Assembly (NCBI RefSeq): GCF_026001925.1
Contig: NZ_AP021870.1
Coordinates: forward strand, 434,001 to 498,000
Origin: Vibrio gangliei
GTDB taxonomy: Bacteria; Pseudomonadota; Gammaproteobacteria; Enterobacterales; Vibrionaceae
Length of the DNA stretch: 64,000 nt
Direction: 5' to 3'
Shown: positions 45,444 to 54,640 of the stretch, in pieces
Layout: every line of letters starts with the position of its first letter
How positions within the stretch are numbered: position 1 is the first letter of the stretch
The notes under the pieces: generated by a model
The model's database searches: none
Told to the model about the DNA's origin: nothing
Seen by the model: only the letters and a program-made list of their open reading frames with translations
Position numbers and translations under genes: made by a program

Positions 45444-45730
45444 CTAGGTCCTGTTGATCTTTCGTGATGATTTTTGCAGCGAATTGTTGGACATTTGAAC
45501 AAGGCAGAGGCTCCGTGGTGTAGCTAGCCTACACGAGGAGCCGATAACGCAGTGCAAATGACCAACAAACGCTGCCCTAAGGGTTCGGCTAAAAGCATTT
45601 TATGCCGTACTTTGTAATAAGATAGGTTAAGTCTCATTTACTTAGAATAACTAGGCTACAATCGACTTGCCTTGCCTAAAATGCTTTTATCTCGAACAAA
45701 ATTTAACCACGAAAGATCAACAGGCCCTAG
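45444..45730. repeat. 287-bp inverted-repeat element, copy 2
   Basis: This has the same length and very nearly the same sequence as 8686-8972, again bounded by CTAG. Its terminal arms (starting CTAGGTCCTGTTGA at left) differ from each other at one position. It lies inside the thiamin operon between thiY and thiM, with the same orientation as copy 1. Confidence 0.88.
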
Positions 45731-45790
45731 GCTTCGTTTTTAGTGCGTTGCTTTTGATGATAGAAATTGAAATACAAAATGGAGTGCGTC

Positions 45791-46594
45791 ATGCATCAGT
45801 TGATCTCTGAAAAGTTACAACAACTAAGAGAGAGAAGTCCGCTTGTTTTAAATATCACAAATTATGTTGTTATGAACAATACCGCGAATGCGCTTTTAGC
45901 AGTGGGTGCTTCACCAATCATGGCCCATAGCCGCGAAGAAATGGAAGACATGGTGAAGATTGCCCATTGCCTTGTCATCAATATTGGGACGCTCGATCGT
46001 ATCTGGGTAGAACGTATGCGTTTTGCGATTAAACAAGCGAATATCTTTGGTAAACCCGTCATCCTTGATCCTGTTGGCTGTGGTGCAAGTAAGATGCGTA
46101 CCGCTGTATCGCAAGAATTTTGCCAGTTAGCCGATAAATTGATTATCCGGGCTAATGCATCGGAAGTCATGGCATTAGCTGACCTTCAAAGCCACGTAAA
46201 GGGTGTGGATGCGCTGGATACCAGTGATTCTGCCATTATTGCGGCACAAAAAGTGATTAAACAATATGGTGTAGAGCAGGTGGTGATATCTGGTGAGCAA
46301 GATTTTGTTGTTTCTGATAACACCATTTATCGTCTCGATAACGGTCATGATCTAATGCCTAAAATTACTGGCATGGGATGCACGCATACTGCCTTAACTG
46401 GAGCTTTTGCATCCATTGATTTTGCGTCCGCAGGGCTTTGCGCAACCGCTGTTCTTGGTATCGCAGGAGAATTAGCAGGTAAACAAGCACAAGGGCCAGG
46501 TTCATTACAGATGCATATTTTAGATAAGTTACACGGGGTCGATGCGCAAGCTATCGAATATACTTTGGAGTGTGGAAAATATGATCCAGAATAG
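45791..46594 (+). CDS. thiM: Hydroxyethylthiazole kinase ThiM
   Basis: ThiM phosphorylates 4-methyl-5-hydroxyethylthiazole in the salvage route. ATG 45791 follows GGAGTG; an earlier in-frame ATG at 45767 is less likely. The 267-residue protein shows [20 protein letters not shown] and [16 protein letters not shown], and the catalytic [16 protein letters not shown] (Cys in the anion-hole motif). It overlaps thiE by 14 bases. Confidence 0.95.
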   Translation: MHQLISEKLQQLRERSPLVLNITNYVVMNNTANALLAVGASPIMAHSREEMEDMVKIAHCLVINIGTLDRIWVERMRFAIKQANIFGKPVILDPVGCGASKMRTAVSQEFCQLADKLIIRANASEVMALADLQSHVKGVDALDTSDSAIIAAQKVIKQYGVEQVVISGEQDFVVSDNTIYRLDNGHDLMPKITGMGCTHTALTGAFASIDFASAGLCATAVLGIAGELAGKQAQGPGSLQMHILDKLHGVDAQAIEYTLECGKYDPE

Positions 46595-47252
46595 GGCTTT
46601 TAATTACCCATTATATTTAGTCAGCGATGAGCACACGTGTGGAGATGAACTGAAAGTATTGATTGAACAAGCCTTACTTGGTGGTGTGTCGATTATACAA
46701 ATTCGACATAAAAACCATGATGTTCGCGAGTTTATAGAAAGGGCTCAAACAGCAAAGCAAGTGATTGACCGATTTAATGCTGAACACTACCAAGATAAGT
46801 CGTTTGTACCTTTGATAATTAATGATCGAGTGGATGTGGCTTTGGCGGTCAATGCGGATGGTGTGCATTTAGGCCAGTCAGATATGCCGGTGGATATCGC
46901 CCGTCGCCTGATTGGGAAAGATAAGATCCTTGGTCTAACGGTTGAAAGCCCAGAACAGCTTAACAACGCACAACACTTTGAGGTTGATTACCTTGGGATC
47001 AGTACCATTTTTAATACTGCGACAAAAACCAACACGAAATATGAGTGGAAAATAGAAGGTTTGATGAAAGCGGTACAACAGAGCGAAAAGCCGCTAGTCG
47101 CAATAGGGGGGATTACCGTTAATAACATTGAAAAAATAGCCAAAACTGGGGTGGATAGCATGGCATTGGTGTCAGCAATTTGTGCAAACCCTGACCCTCA
47201 GGCGGCGGCAAAACATCTAAGAGAATTGATGATCCTAAGTTCCAACTCATGA
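46581..47252 (+). CDS. thiE: Thiamin-phosphate synthase ThiE
   Basis: ThiE joins HMP-PP and thiazole phosphate to give thiamin phosphate. ATG 46581, preceded by GGAGTG, gives 223 residues. The TIM-barrel motifs [39 protein letters not shown] (in part), [16 protein letters not shown] and [11 protein letters not shown] are present. Together with thiD, thiM and thiZXY it completes a salvage operon. No hairpin terminator is obvious before the convergent transporter gene 18 bases away. Confidence 0.95.
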   Translation: MIQNRAFNYPLYLVSDEHTCGDELKVLIEQALLGGVSIIQIRHKNHDVREFIERAQTAKQVIDRFNAEHYQDKSFVPLIINDRVDVALAVNADGVHLGQSDMPVDIARRLIGKDKILGLTVESPEQLNNAQHFEVDYLGISTIFNTATKTNTKYEWKIEGLMKAVQQSEKPLVAIGGITVNNIEKIAKTGVDSMALVSAICANPDPQAAAKHLRELMILSSNS

Positions 47253-47270
47253 TTGATGGTGGACCGTGTA

Positions 47271-48170
47271 TTAGAGCGATGATTTCTGCAAGCGTCGCTC
47301 TAATAGTTTAGCGCCACCTCGATAAACGAATAATGACCACAAGATCAGCCCACAACCGATGACTTTACCTATCGGCATATCATCCCCATAAAATACAACG
47401 CTGAGTGAACTCGCCCATACTGGTTCTAGGATCATAATGATGGCTGCATTGCCAGAAGTAGTCAGCTTTTGTCCTACCGTTTGCATCACATAACGAAGAC
47501 TCGTGGCAACAATCGTGCTCAAACCTAACCACATCCATGTTGTACTTGAAATGGTTTCTGGCCATTGTTCTAGTAATAGTGATGCAATTGATGCGACGAC
47601 ACCAACAACCATTAATTGAATACAAGCTAGCGCTAAACTGGGAATGGTTTGCGCATATTTCGCATTAAAGTTGAAATGGAAAGCTAACAAGATCGCCGAG
47701 ATCAAAAACCAAATTTGGCTAGGTGAGTGATGGTATCCATTTGATAATGATAAGAAGCCTAAACCAAGTACGGCAAAGGGCAGTGAAACCCAAAACATAC
47801 GAATCGGTCTTTGTTTGAATAGCAGCCAGCCGACAAATGGCGCGAATAGCATCGCAAGGCTAGAAATAAAAGCACCTTCTGCCAATGTATCGGTGACTGA
47901 AATTGCGGTGACCCAAGTTAATAAGGCACCAGACATAATGACACCAACGCTGGCTGCATTAATCACTTGTTGACGGCTAAGCGCACTCAAACTCTTATAG
48001 CAAAAAGGAACGAGGAGCAGAGAGGCAATAACAAACCGAGTTCCAATAAAAGCAAAAGGGGGCAGTTCCGCTATTGCCTGCTTAGAGAATATCCAACCAA
48101 GACCGGCAAAAATCGTAGTAAAAATAAGTATAACAGTGGCTTTGAACTCTTGGGTCATACGGTAAGACAT
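47271..48170 (-). CDS. EamA/DMT-family transporter
   Basis: A 299-residue protein with ten hydrophobic segments and two EamA repeats. The first begins ATVILIFTTIFAGLGWIFSK and the second is around residues 150-285 with AAIIMILEPVWASSLSVVFYG, the usual E-P motif. It probably exports a metabolite. It lies convergent to thiE, but there is no sequence evidence that it carries thiamin. Start ATG 48170 or 48158 (MTQEF). Confidence 0.82.
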   Translation of the reverse strand: MSYRMTQEFKATVILIFTTIFAGLGWIFSKQAIAELPPFAFIGTRFVIASLLLVPFCYKSLSALSRQQVINAASVGVIMSGALLTWVTAISVTDTLAEGAFISSLAMLFAPFVGWLLFKQRPIRMFWVSLPFAVLGLGFLSLSNGYHHSPSQIWFLISAILLAFHFNFNAKYAQTIPSLALACIQLMVVGVVASIASLLLEQWPETISSTTWMWLGLSTIVATSLRYVMQTVGQKLTTSGNAAIIMILEPVWASSLSVVFYGDDMPIGKVIGCGLILWSLFVYRGGAKLLERRLQKSSL

Positions 48171-48266
48171 CTAAATATAAAGAAAAATTAGAGTAACACG
48201 CAGGCGCAGAACTTGTCGTGAAATTGTTTAGAGTTTTTAGGAATAACGTGAACACTGAGAAATACA

Positions 48267-48298
48267 AAAGCCCTAGGCCAATCATGACCTAGGGCTTT
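48267..48298. terminator. Hairpin terminator downstream of the symporter
   Basis: AAGCCCTAGG and CCTAGGGCTT pair around an eleven-base loop, with A/T runs on both sides. On the minus strand it lies just past the symporter stop. Confidence 0.8.
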
Positions 48299-48340
48299 AA
48301 CATTAGCGGTTATTTACTATAACGATTGCTCGATATCGAA

Positions 48341-49645
48341 TTAAGCAGATTTTTTCATTGCTAGCTCAATTTCACCAGCGTTAGGATCGTTGAAAGCATC
48401 AACATCCATTTCATTTTCTGATTTTGCAACGATACAAGTGACTACGCTGTCACCAGTAATGTTCACGGCTGTACGGATCATATCCAGTAAGCGGTCAACA
48501 CCCATGATTAACGCAATACCTTCAAGAGGTAGACCAACTTGGTTTAATACCATTGCTAGCATGATCAGACCGACACCTGGAACACCTGCTGTACCTACAG
48601 AGGCGAGGGTAGCCGTTAAGATCACTGTCATGTAGTCGCCGATACCTAAATCAACATTGAATGCTTGTGCAATGAATGCTGTCGCGACACCTTGCATGAT
48701 TGCCGTACCATCCATGTTGATGGTTGCACCAAGTGGAATCGTGAACGAAGCAATTTTGTTGCTCACACCTAAGCGGTGGGTAGCCGTTTCCATTGTGATA
48801 GGTAGCGTTGCGTTTGAAGAAGCCGTTGAGAATGCAAACATAATGGCATCTTTCATTTTCTTCCAGAACGCGATCGGATTCAGACCTGAAAGAACTTTAA
48901 GCAATACGCTGTATGTCACAAAAGCATGAATTAGCAAAGCGGCAACCAATACTAGGAAGTAGGCAGCAAGATTTGCGATAGCTTCTAGACCAAGACCCGT
49001 AAACAGTTTCGCCATTAGGAAGAAGATACCGTAAGGTGCCACTTCCATTAAAATAGTCACTAACTTCATGATGACTTCATTAACATCACTGAAGAAGTTA
49101 GCCACACGTTCACCAGGTTTGCCTGCAAGGCTAATTGCAATACCGAATAACACTGCAAAAACGATAACTTGCAAAGTGTTACCTTGTGTCATTGCTGCCA
49201 TAGGGTTACTTGGGAACATACCAACGATGACTTCACCTAATGATGGTGCACTCTGAGCACTAAAAGAAGCGGCAGAAGTCAGATCCGCACCCGCACCAGG
49301 TTGTAGGAAGATCCCCATAAATAGTGCAAGTGTGATAGCAATCGCGGTTGTTGTAATGTAGAAGGCCAGTGTTTTACCACCTAAACGGCCCAGTGTGCTG
49401 ATGTCTTTTAGCGAGCTAGTTCCGCAAACTAAAGAGACAAAAACAAGTGGGATAACAAGCATTTTTAAGCTGGCAATAAAAATTTTACCACCAACATCAA
49501 ACAGTCCATTTACTAGGTAAGTATCTATAAACTGGTTGTGTGAAAAGAAGTTTTGGATGAGTAAACCACAAATGATACCGGCAACCATACCGAAAATGAT
49601 TTTACTCGTCAGTGAGCGTTTCTTTTTGTTGTTGTCGTTCGTCAT
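48341..49645 (-). CDS. Dicarboxylate/amino acid:cation symporter
   Basis: A 434-residue DAACS-family transporter, preceded by a GGAG site. Family motifs: AFSTASSNATLPITMETA (the serine-rich hairpin, about 272-289), GATINMDGTAIMQGVATAF (about 309-327) and MGVDRLLDMIRTAVNITGD (the C-terminal substrate site, about 388-406). The Arg and Asp in the last motif are those that select glutamate/aspartate in GltPh-like proteins. GltP/GltT-like acidic amino-acid uptake is likely, but C4-dicarboxylates are possible. Confidence 0.85.
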   Translation of the reverse strand: MTNDNNKKKRSLTSKIIFGMVAGIICGLLIQNFFSHNQFIDTYLVNGLFDVGGKIFIASLKMLVIPLVFVSLVCGTSSLKDISTLGRLGGKTLAFYITTTAIAITLALFMGIFLQPGAGADLTSAASFSAQSAPSLGEVIVGMFPSNPMAAMTQGNTLQVIVFAVLFGIAISLAGKPGERVANFFSDVNEVIMKLVTILMEVAPYGIFFLMAKLFTGLGLEAIANLAAYFLVLVAALLIHAFVTYSVLLKVLSGLNPIAFWKKMKDAIMFAFSTASSNATLPITMETATHRLGVSNKIASFTIPLGATINMDGTAIMQGVATAFIAQAFNVDLGIGDYMTVILTATLASVGTAGVPGVGLIMLAMVLNQVGLPLEGIALIMGVDRLLDMIRTAVNITGDSVVTCIVAKSENEMDVDAFNDPNAGEIELAMKKSA

Positions 49646-50137
49646 GAACTGATCTCCATATGAATACTTTGTACAACTTTCAAAGTGACATGGAGAGTAT
49701 CAGATCTCACCAAGATCTCGGCTCGTTTGTAAGAAATTATGACCCACCAATGTGATCTTAGTCACGATTAATACTGTATTTTGACAGTTTGTTATTTGTG
49801 TGTTTAAGGAATGTTATCTCAATATGGTTATTTATCTGGCGGTTTATCTTACATATTGTAGCCTGGTTAGAGATAAAAACTAATAGATATATCATTTGCA
49901 GTAAGATGAAAATCAAGTGTATTGGATACGCAAGCCAATCAAATTCGCTACTATAACAATAAACTCAAATGTTACTGCTTTGTTATTGAGCTGTATTTGA
50001 TTGCTAATTGAACATATAAACTTGACCTCTCAATTAGTTATTGAATAGAGAAACCATAAGGGTATCATTAATAAAAGCATTACAATTATTATGGTTAATT
50101 ATAACAGTATCATCAATTAGGGCACAAAGGAAATAAT
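49646..50137. other. Long AT-rich divergent intergenic region
   Basis: These 492 bases separate the divergent symporter and BCCT genes. There is no open frame of note, no hairpin terminator and no recognised operator. The last 100 bases before the BCCT gene are especially AT-rich and likely hold its promoter. Confidence 0.5.
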
Positions 50138-51787
50138 ATGGATAAAAAAGACAATGGCGGTATTCCGCTGCATAGTGGGGAGGCTAACCCCATCGACACG
50201 GACTATCAGGTCGGACAGGACAATGTTGTTTTATCTGTCGGACCCTTTGGTTTAGATATTCACAACCGAGTTTTTGCGGTTTCAGGTCTCGCTATTGTCC
50301 TTTTCGTGATAGTAACGTTACTTTTCCAACAGCAGGTTGAACCCATTTTTGTTCACATGCGTGACTGGTTAACTTCCTATCTAGACTGGTTTTTCCTTTT
50401 ATCTGGTAACATTTTTGTTGTCGTCTGTTTGGGTTTAGCCATTTCTCCACTGGGTCGCGTACGAATCGGCGGTACTGATGCTAAGCCTGATTACTCTTAT
50501 AGCGGCTGGTTAGCAATGCTATTTGCCGCGGGCATGGGAATTGGTTTGGTTTTCTTTGGTGTATCAGAGCCTATGTCTCACTTTAGTACCGCGCTAGGAG
50601 GACCTGTATTTGAAAATGGAGTGCGTACCGACTGGGCACCACTTGGTGGAGCGATGGGTGATACCGAAGCGGCGCGTCAATTAGGTATGGCTGCAACAAT
50701 ATATCACTGGGCTTTACACCCATGGGCAATCTACGCTCTGTTAGCATTAGGCTTGGCGATCTTTTCTTTTAATAAGGGACTTCCGTTGACTATGCGCTCT
50801 GTCTTTTATCCTATTTTAGGTGAAAGAGTTTGGGGTTGGCCTGGGCATATCATTGATATTCTCGCCGTTATTGCGACCGTATTTGGTCTAGCTACCTCGC
50901 TGGGCTATGGTGCATCACAAGCGGCAACGGGACTTAATTTCTTATTCGATATTCCATTTAATAACACCACTCAAATCGTTCTGATCGTGGTCATAACGGC
51001 ATTTGCGTTAATCTCTGTTGTTGCGGGTCTTGATAGCGGGGTTAAGCGATTATCAGAAATTAATATGGGTTTAGCTGCACTGCTATTGTTTTTCATCGTT
51101 GTAGTAGGGCCGACTTTAGCGATCGTTACTGGCTTCTTTGAAAATATCTGGTCATATATTAAAGAGATACCAGCTTTATCAATGCCGTTTGAACGTGAAG
51201 ATGTAAATTACTCTCAAGGTTGGACTGCATTTTACTGGGCATGGTGGATTTCATGGTCACCATTCGTAGGTATGTTTATTGCGCGTGTTTCTCGTGGACG
51301 TACCGTGCGTGAATTTATCTTCTGCGTATTGATTGTGCCATCAACCGTTTGTGTATTCTGGATGTCTGCTTTTGGTGGTACCGCGATTGATCAGTTTGTG
51401 AATGCTGGCTATGAAGCGGTAAAAGATGCAGATCTACCATTGAAATTATTTGCAATGTTAGGTGCCATGCCATTATCGAGTATTACCTCCATTGTCGGAA
51501 TTATCTTGGTGGTTGTGTTTTTCATAACATCATCAGATTCAGGTTCATTGGTTATCGATACTATTTCAGCCGGTGGTAAAGTGGATGCACCAACACCACA
51601 ACGTGTTTTCTGGTGCACATTTGAAGGCTTAGTAGCGATTGCATTACTACTTGGTGGAGGTTTGGCTGCTGCACAAGCCATGGCAGTAACAACCGGGTTC
51701 CCATTTACCATCGTATTGTTGTTCGCGACATTCTCACTGATTTTGGGTTTGATGAGCGAACCTAGACCGGTGAAAAACGCAAAATAA
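50138..51787 (+). CDS. BCCT-family compatible-solute transporter
   Basis: A 549-residue inner-membrane protein with twelve segments, after an AAGGA site. The glycine-rich segment-3 motif is AAGMGIGLVFFGVSEPMSHF (about 128-147). The segment-8 signature is YWAWWISWSPFVGMFIARVS, which includes the Trp residues that cage trimethylammonium groups, followed by RGRTVREF. It probably takes up glycine betaine, choline or carnitine, driven by sodium or protons, for osmoprotection. The GMGIG wording fits sodium-coupled betaine carriers. The C terminus is short, so osmosensing through a long tail is not expected. Confidence 0.9.
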   Translation: MDKKDNGGIPLHSGEANPIDTDYQVGQDNVVLSVGPFGLDIHNRVFAVSGLAIVLFVIVTLLFQQQVEPIFVHMRDWLTSYLDWFFLLSGNIFVVVCLGLAISPLGRVRIGGTDAKPDYSYSGWLAMLFAAGMGIGLVFFGVSEPMSHFSTALGGPVFENGVRTDWAPLGGAMGDTEAARQLGMAATIYHWALHPWAIYALLALGLAIFSFNKGLPLTMRSVFYPILGERVWGWPGHIIDILAVIATVFGLATSLGYGASQAATGLNFLFDIPFNNTTQIVLIVVITAFALISVVAGLDSGVKRLSEINMGLAALLLFFIVVVGPTLAIVTGFFENIWSYIKEIPALSMPFEREDVNYSQGWTAFYWAWWISWSPFVGMFIARVSRGRTVREFIFCVLIVPSTVCVFWMSAFGGTAIDQFVNAGYEAVKDADLPLKLFAMLGAMPLSSITSIVGIILVVVFFITSSDSGSLVIDTISAGGKVDAPTPQRVFWCTFEGLVAIALLLGGGLAAAQAMAVTTGFPFTIVLLFATFSLILGLMSEPRPVKNAK

Positions 51788-51806
51788 CGTAGAATACTTA
51801 AAGATC

Positions 51807-51842
51807 AAAACCCCAACATGCTGAACTTATGTTGGGGTTTTG
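51807..51842 (+). terminator. Terminator of BCCT gene
   Basis: AAAACCCCAACAT and ATGTTGGGGTTTT form a long stem directly after the stop codon. Confidence 0.9.
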
Positions 51843-51894
51843 TTGTTTTTGAGATTGAGAACGTAAGGATAGGGTACTCTTAGTACAAAACCAA

Positions 51895-51925
51895 AAAAGC
51901 CAGACTAATTGAATTAGTCTGGCTT
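51895..51925 (-). terminator. Terminator of tRNA-Val cluster
   Basis: AAAGCCAGACTAATT pairs perfectly with AATTAGTCTGGCTTT. On the minus strand a T run of six follows, and the hairpin is just beyond the CCA end of the last tRNA. Confidence 0.9.
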
Positions 51926-51932
51926 TCTTATA

Positions 51933-52009
51933 TGGTGCGCCCGAGTGAACTCGAATCACCGACCCCTACCATGTCAAGGTAGTACTCTAACCAACTGAGC
52001 TACGGGCGC
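51933..52009 (-). tRNA. tRNA-Val(GAC)
   Basis: A 77-base complete tRNA with encoded CCA. The acceptor stem is GCGCCCG/CGGGCGC, the anticodon stem CTACC/GGTAG, and the loop TTGACAT gives anticodon GAC for valine. The T-loop is TTCGAGT. It is the last tRNA of the cluster. Confidence 0.96.
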
Positions 52010-52031
52010 ATAATTTTATTTGTATGGTAGA

Positions 52032-52106
52032 AAGGTGATGAATCACCGAGCTTTACCAACTGCGACCATGTCAAGGTAGTAGATTAACCAACTGAGCTAC
52101 GGGCGC
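52032..52106 (-). pseudogene. Degenerate tRNA-Val(GAC), copy 1
   Basis: The 5' half is intact (GCGCCCGTAGCTCAGTTGG) and the anticodon loop TTGACAT is kept. However, the D-stem partner is ATCT instead of GAGT, the anticodon stem 3' side is GGTCG instead of GGTAG, the T-arm is rearranged, and the 3' acceptor strand CGGGCGC with CCA is missing. It cannot fold as a tRNA. Confidence 0.88.
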
Positions 52107-52128
52107 ATAATTTTATTTGTATGGTAGA

Positions 52129-52203
52129 AAGGTGATGAATCACCGAGCTTTACCAACTGCGACCATGTCAAGGTAGTAGATTAACCAACTGAGCTACGGG
52201 CGC
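52129..52203 (-). pseudogene. Degenerate tRNA-Val(GAC), copy 2
   Basis: Identical in sequence to copy 1, 97 bases away, with the same lesions. Confidence 0.88.
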
Positions 52204-52250
52204 ATAATTTGTTTCAAGCGAATACATTATCCACTAAATCATTTTGAAAA

Positions 52251-52327
52251 TGGTGGGTCCGGGCGAACTCGAATCGCCGACCCCTACCATGTCAAGGTAG
52301 TACTCTAACCAACTGAGCTACGGACCC
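52251..52327 (-). tRNA. tRNA-Val(GAC)
   Basis: A 77-base complete tRNA with encoded CCA. The acceptor stem is GGGTCCG/CGGACCC, and the anticodon GAC lies in loop TTGACAT. It differs from the other copy mainly in the acceptor and T stems. It is the first tRNA transcribed in the cluster. Confidence 0.96.
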
Positions 52328-52456
52328 AATTTGCAAAATGACTTATGTTCTTGAGAACGGACAAGATATTAACCACGCGATCTCAAGGTTGCAAGCACAA
52401 AATGAACAGTTTGAGAGTGTTTGTCGACTTTATGCGCTGAGTGGCGTTTTTTTATT

Positions 52457-52993
52457 CTATTTGTTGATTTTCGATTGTTGGATAAAAGCTTGTACAAAGT
52501 CAGCTACGGCGTCTAAATCATTAATATCTAAACAAGGTAATGTGGTCTCAGGTGTAGAATCCGCTACGATGCCAATGACGCTAGCGTCTTGTGGAAAAAG
52601 CCAAGGTTTATTTAAGGCTTGTCGATGTAATTCCATTTTAGGGAAAATGATATTCTTGCAACCTTCCACTAAGATGAGGTCGAGTTCTTGAGTGTTAAAT
52701 CGACTTAAAAGGTATTCAAAGCTTGGCTCTTGTTCTGGCGTTTCTGTCACCATTGCAAAACGTTGATGAGAGGTAACAAGCATTTGGTCGGCACCAGCTT
52801 TACGTAAGCGGTAGCTGTCTTTTCCAGGTATGTCGATATCAAAATCATGGTGTGCATGTTTGAGCATGCCAACACGAATTCCGCGTTGCTTGAGTCGCGG
52901 CAACAATGCTTCAAGTAATGTTGTTTTGCCTGTACCGCTGTAGGCAGCAAAGCCGAGTACTGGGATAGGAAAATCGTTCAATGCATTCATCAT
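52457..52993 (-). CDS. mobB: Molybdopterin-guanine dinucleotide protein MobB
   Basis: A 178-residue GTP-binding accessory protein for molybdenum cofactor maturation. The P-loop AYSGTGKTT is at residues 17-25. GMLKHAHHDFDIDIPGKDSY and FEYLLSRFNTQELDLILVEG are the characteristic MobB blocks. It is seven bases downstream of mobA and co-transcribed with it. Confidence 0.94.
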   Translation of the reverse strand: MMNALNDFPIPVLGFAAYSGTGKTTLLEALLPRLKQRGIRVGMLKHAHHDFDIDIPGKDSYRLRKAGADQMLVTSHQRFAMVTETPEQEPSFEYLLSRFNTQELDLILVEGCKNIIFPKMELHRQALNKPWLFPQDASVIGIVADSTPETTLPCLDINDLDAVADFVQAFIQQSKINK

Positions 52994-52999
52994 ATTCTT

Positions 53000-53605
53000 T
53001 TATTGATCAATTTGAGATGACAGTTGCAATAAGTCATCGGGTGTATTGAGATTGATAAACATAGACGCACAATCACTGAAATCAACGGTTTCAACTTGGC
53101 AATTAGCAAAGAAGAGTTGCACCTTTCTATCTCCGTTTTCTAAAAACTGTGTTAGCTTTTCTTGAACCGTTTTTTTGTATAGAGCGAAAACCGGTTGAAT
53201 ATGTACTCCATCAAATGCGACCAATATTTCAGTAGCAGAATTCGCTTGGCGGATAAATCGTTCAATATAATCGTGGGGTAGATTAGGGCTGTCACAAGGC
53301 ACCACGCCAACCCAGTCGAAGTTTTCAGAATGGGCTAATGCGGAATGAATTCCGGCCAAGGGCCCGAGAAAGCCTAATTTAAGATCTGAGAAGGTTGGCG
53401 CATAGGCTTGATAGTCTTCCAAATTACGGTTGGCATTGATCATAATATGCTGCGTTTGTGGGCGCAGCTTCTCAATAATATGTTCCACAAGAGGCTTGCC
53501 ATGAAGCACAATCAATCCCTTGTCACTTCCGCCCATGCGACTTGCTTGCCCACCAGCCAAAATAACCCAATTTATGCTCGATTTATCAATCACGTCAGTG
53601 TCCAA
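53000..53605 (-). CDS. mobA: Molybdenum cofactor guanylyltransferase MobA
   Basis: MobA transfers GMP from GTP to molybdopterin to make the MGD cofactor of many oxidoreductases. The 201-residue length fits. The nucleotide-binding signature is WVILAGGQASRMGGSDKGL (about residues 13-31), followed by GKPLVEHI. GVVPCDSPNLP holds the catalytic metal Asp. It is first in the mobAB operon. Confidence 0.95.
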   Translation of the reverse strand: MDTDVIDKSSINWVILAGGQASRMGGSDKGLIVLHGKPLVEHIIEKLRPQTQHIMINANRNLEDYQAYAPTFSDLKLGFLGPLAGIHSALAHSENFDWVGVVPCDSPNLPHDYIERFIRQANSATEILVAFDGVHIQPVFALYKKTVQEKLTQFLENGDRKVQLFFANCQVETVDFSDCASMFINLNTPDDLLQLSSQIDQ

Positions 53606-53717
53606 TTCATTCTATTTGCATCGATTATACAAGTTTAAGATCAACAAAATAGAACACGAATTTTATTTGCTCATAAATTATGCGCTAGGGTAAATAAAGT
53701 TTCATAAGGATATGGCT

Positions 53718-53822
53718 ATGAAAAATAGACTCTTAGGATTTACCTCACTTGTCATTTGCTCTAGCTTTCCACTTACTACTCTTGCTAGCTATGGTCCATA
53801 CCGGATCAAGAGTGATTTATAA
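53718..53822 (+). CDS. Possible 34-residue secreted small protein
   Basis: ATG 53718 has an AAGGA site seven bases upstream. The product MKNRLLGFTSLVICSSFPL continues to TTLASYGPYRIKSDL and looks like a signal peptide with an LAS cleavage site and only about ten mature residues. It may be a real microprotein or the start of a gene broken by a stop; in-frame codons after the stop remain open for about 30 more. The rest of the 53606-53986 gap shows only a terminator. Confidence 0.35.
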   Translation: MKNRLLGFTSLVICSSFPLTTLASYGPYRIKSDL

Positions 53823-53935
53823 CATACTTTATTTGTTGAATATCGGCTTGTTACGCACGCTATCGTGGGCAATCGCGATGGGCTGTTCATTCGCTATTAT
53901 GTGGCAATGTATTCCATTTTAATGACGAATATAAA

Positions 53936-53967
53936 CATCACCGAATACTCGTTTTATTCGGTGATGT
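53936..53967 (-). terminator. Hairpin downstream of hxpB
   Basis: ACATCACCGAATA and TATTCGGTGATGT form a 13-base stem 20 bases beyond the stop. The following T run is weak. Confidence 0.55.
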
Positions 53968-53986
53968 GTTGATATCAAAATGAGTC

Positions 53987-54640
53987 TTATAACGCTTTAA
54001 GCAACTCAGGTGTGATTTGCTCAAGTGAAGTAAGCTTATGATCGGCAATCACAAAGCGTGCTTGTTCACGTTGGCTTTCTTCTGGAATCACGATGGTTTT
54101 CATTTGTGCGGATTTGGCCGCTAATAAACCGGTGAATGAGTCCTCAAGTGCCACGCAATCTAATGATGATACGTCTAATGCCTTGGCAGCATTGAGATAG
54201 ACTTCTGGGTGCGGCTTGCCATAAGGTAAACCTTCTGCTGATAAGACGGCTTCAAAAACACCATCGAGTTCTAATGCACCAAGAGTGGCTTGAATCAATA
54301 CCATTGGAGATGAAGAAGCTAAAGCGATTTTCAAACCCGCTTGTTGGCAAGTTTCTAAAGCATGAAAAAGTCCTGGCATCATCGGTTTATGTTCTTTGAC
54401 CAATTCAATCACTCTAGCTAAAACCATATCGCATACTTGTTCGCAGCTGTACGATTCCCAAGGCTGTGTACGGTAATATTGTTCCACGATCTGGTCAATG
54501 CGAATACCGGTTGTATCAATGGTATCTTGTAATGTGATTTTAACGCCCACGGTAGGGAATACTTCTAGTTGAGCTTGTTGCCAGAATGGTTCAGAGTCAA
54601 TCATCAAACCATCCATGTCGAATACAGCAGCTTTAATCAT
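53987..54640 (-). CDS. hxpB: HAD-family hexitol/sugar phosphatase, HxpB (YniC)-like
   Basis: A 217-residue hydrolase from ATG 54640 (an upstream ATG at 54649 is in frame). HAD motif I is AVFDMDGLMIDSEPFW (nucleophile Asp near residue 8), motif II IALASSSPM, and motif III PYGKPHPEVYL with VALEDSFTGLLAAK. Blocks such as TTGIRIDQIVEQYY match E. coli YniC/HxpB, which dephosphorylates 2-deoxyglucose-6-phosphate and hexitol phosphates. It is transcribed alone. Confidence 0.85.
   Translation of the reverse strand: MIKAAVFDMDGLMIDSEPFWQQAQLEVFPTVGVKITLQDTIDTTGIRIDQIVEQYYRTQPWESYSCEQVCDMVLARVIELVKEHKPMMPGLFHALETCQQAGLKIALASSSPMVLIQATLGALELDGVFEAVLSAEGLPYGKPHPEVYLNAAKALDVSSLDCVALEDSFTGLLAAKSAQMKTIVIPEESQREQARFVIADHKLTSLEQITPELLKAL

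Larger units (their letters stand above)
52011..52204 (-). repeat. Two identical 97-bp tandem repeats in tRNA cluster
   Basis: The units 52011-52107 and 52108-52204 are identical base for base. Each contains a broken tRNA-Val and its spacer. The same 97-base period separates the intact tRNA at 52009 from the first unit. Confidence 0.93.

Noticed and set aside
45731..45790. A second thiamin riboswitch before thiM.
   Set aside because: The short gap after the 287-bp element has no THI-box core.
52011..52204. The 97-base tandem units as a CRISPR array.
   Set aside because: The whole unit is repeated without variable spacers, and its content is tRNA-derived.
52338..52691. A 117-codon plus-strand frame after the tRNA cluster.
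   Set aside because: It runs antisense through mobB and has no domain or ribosome site.
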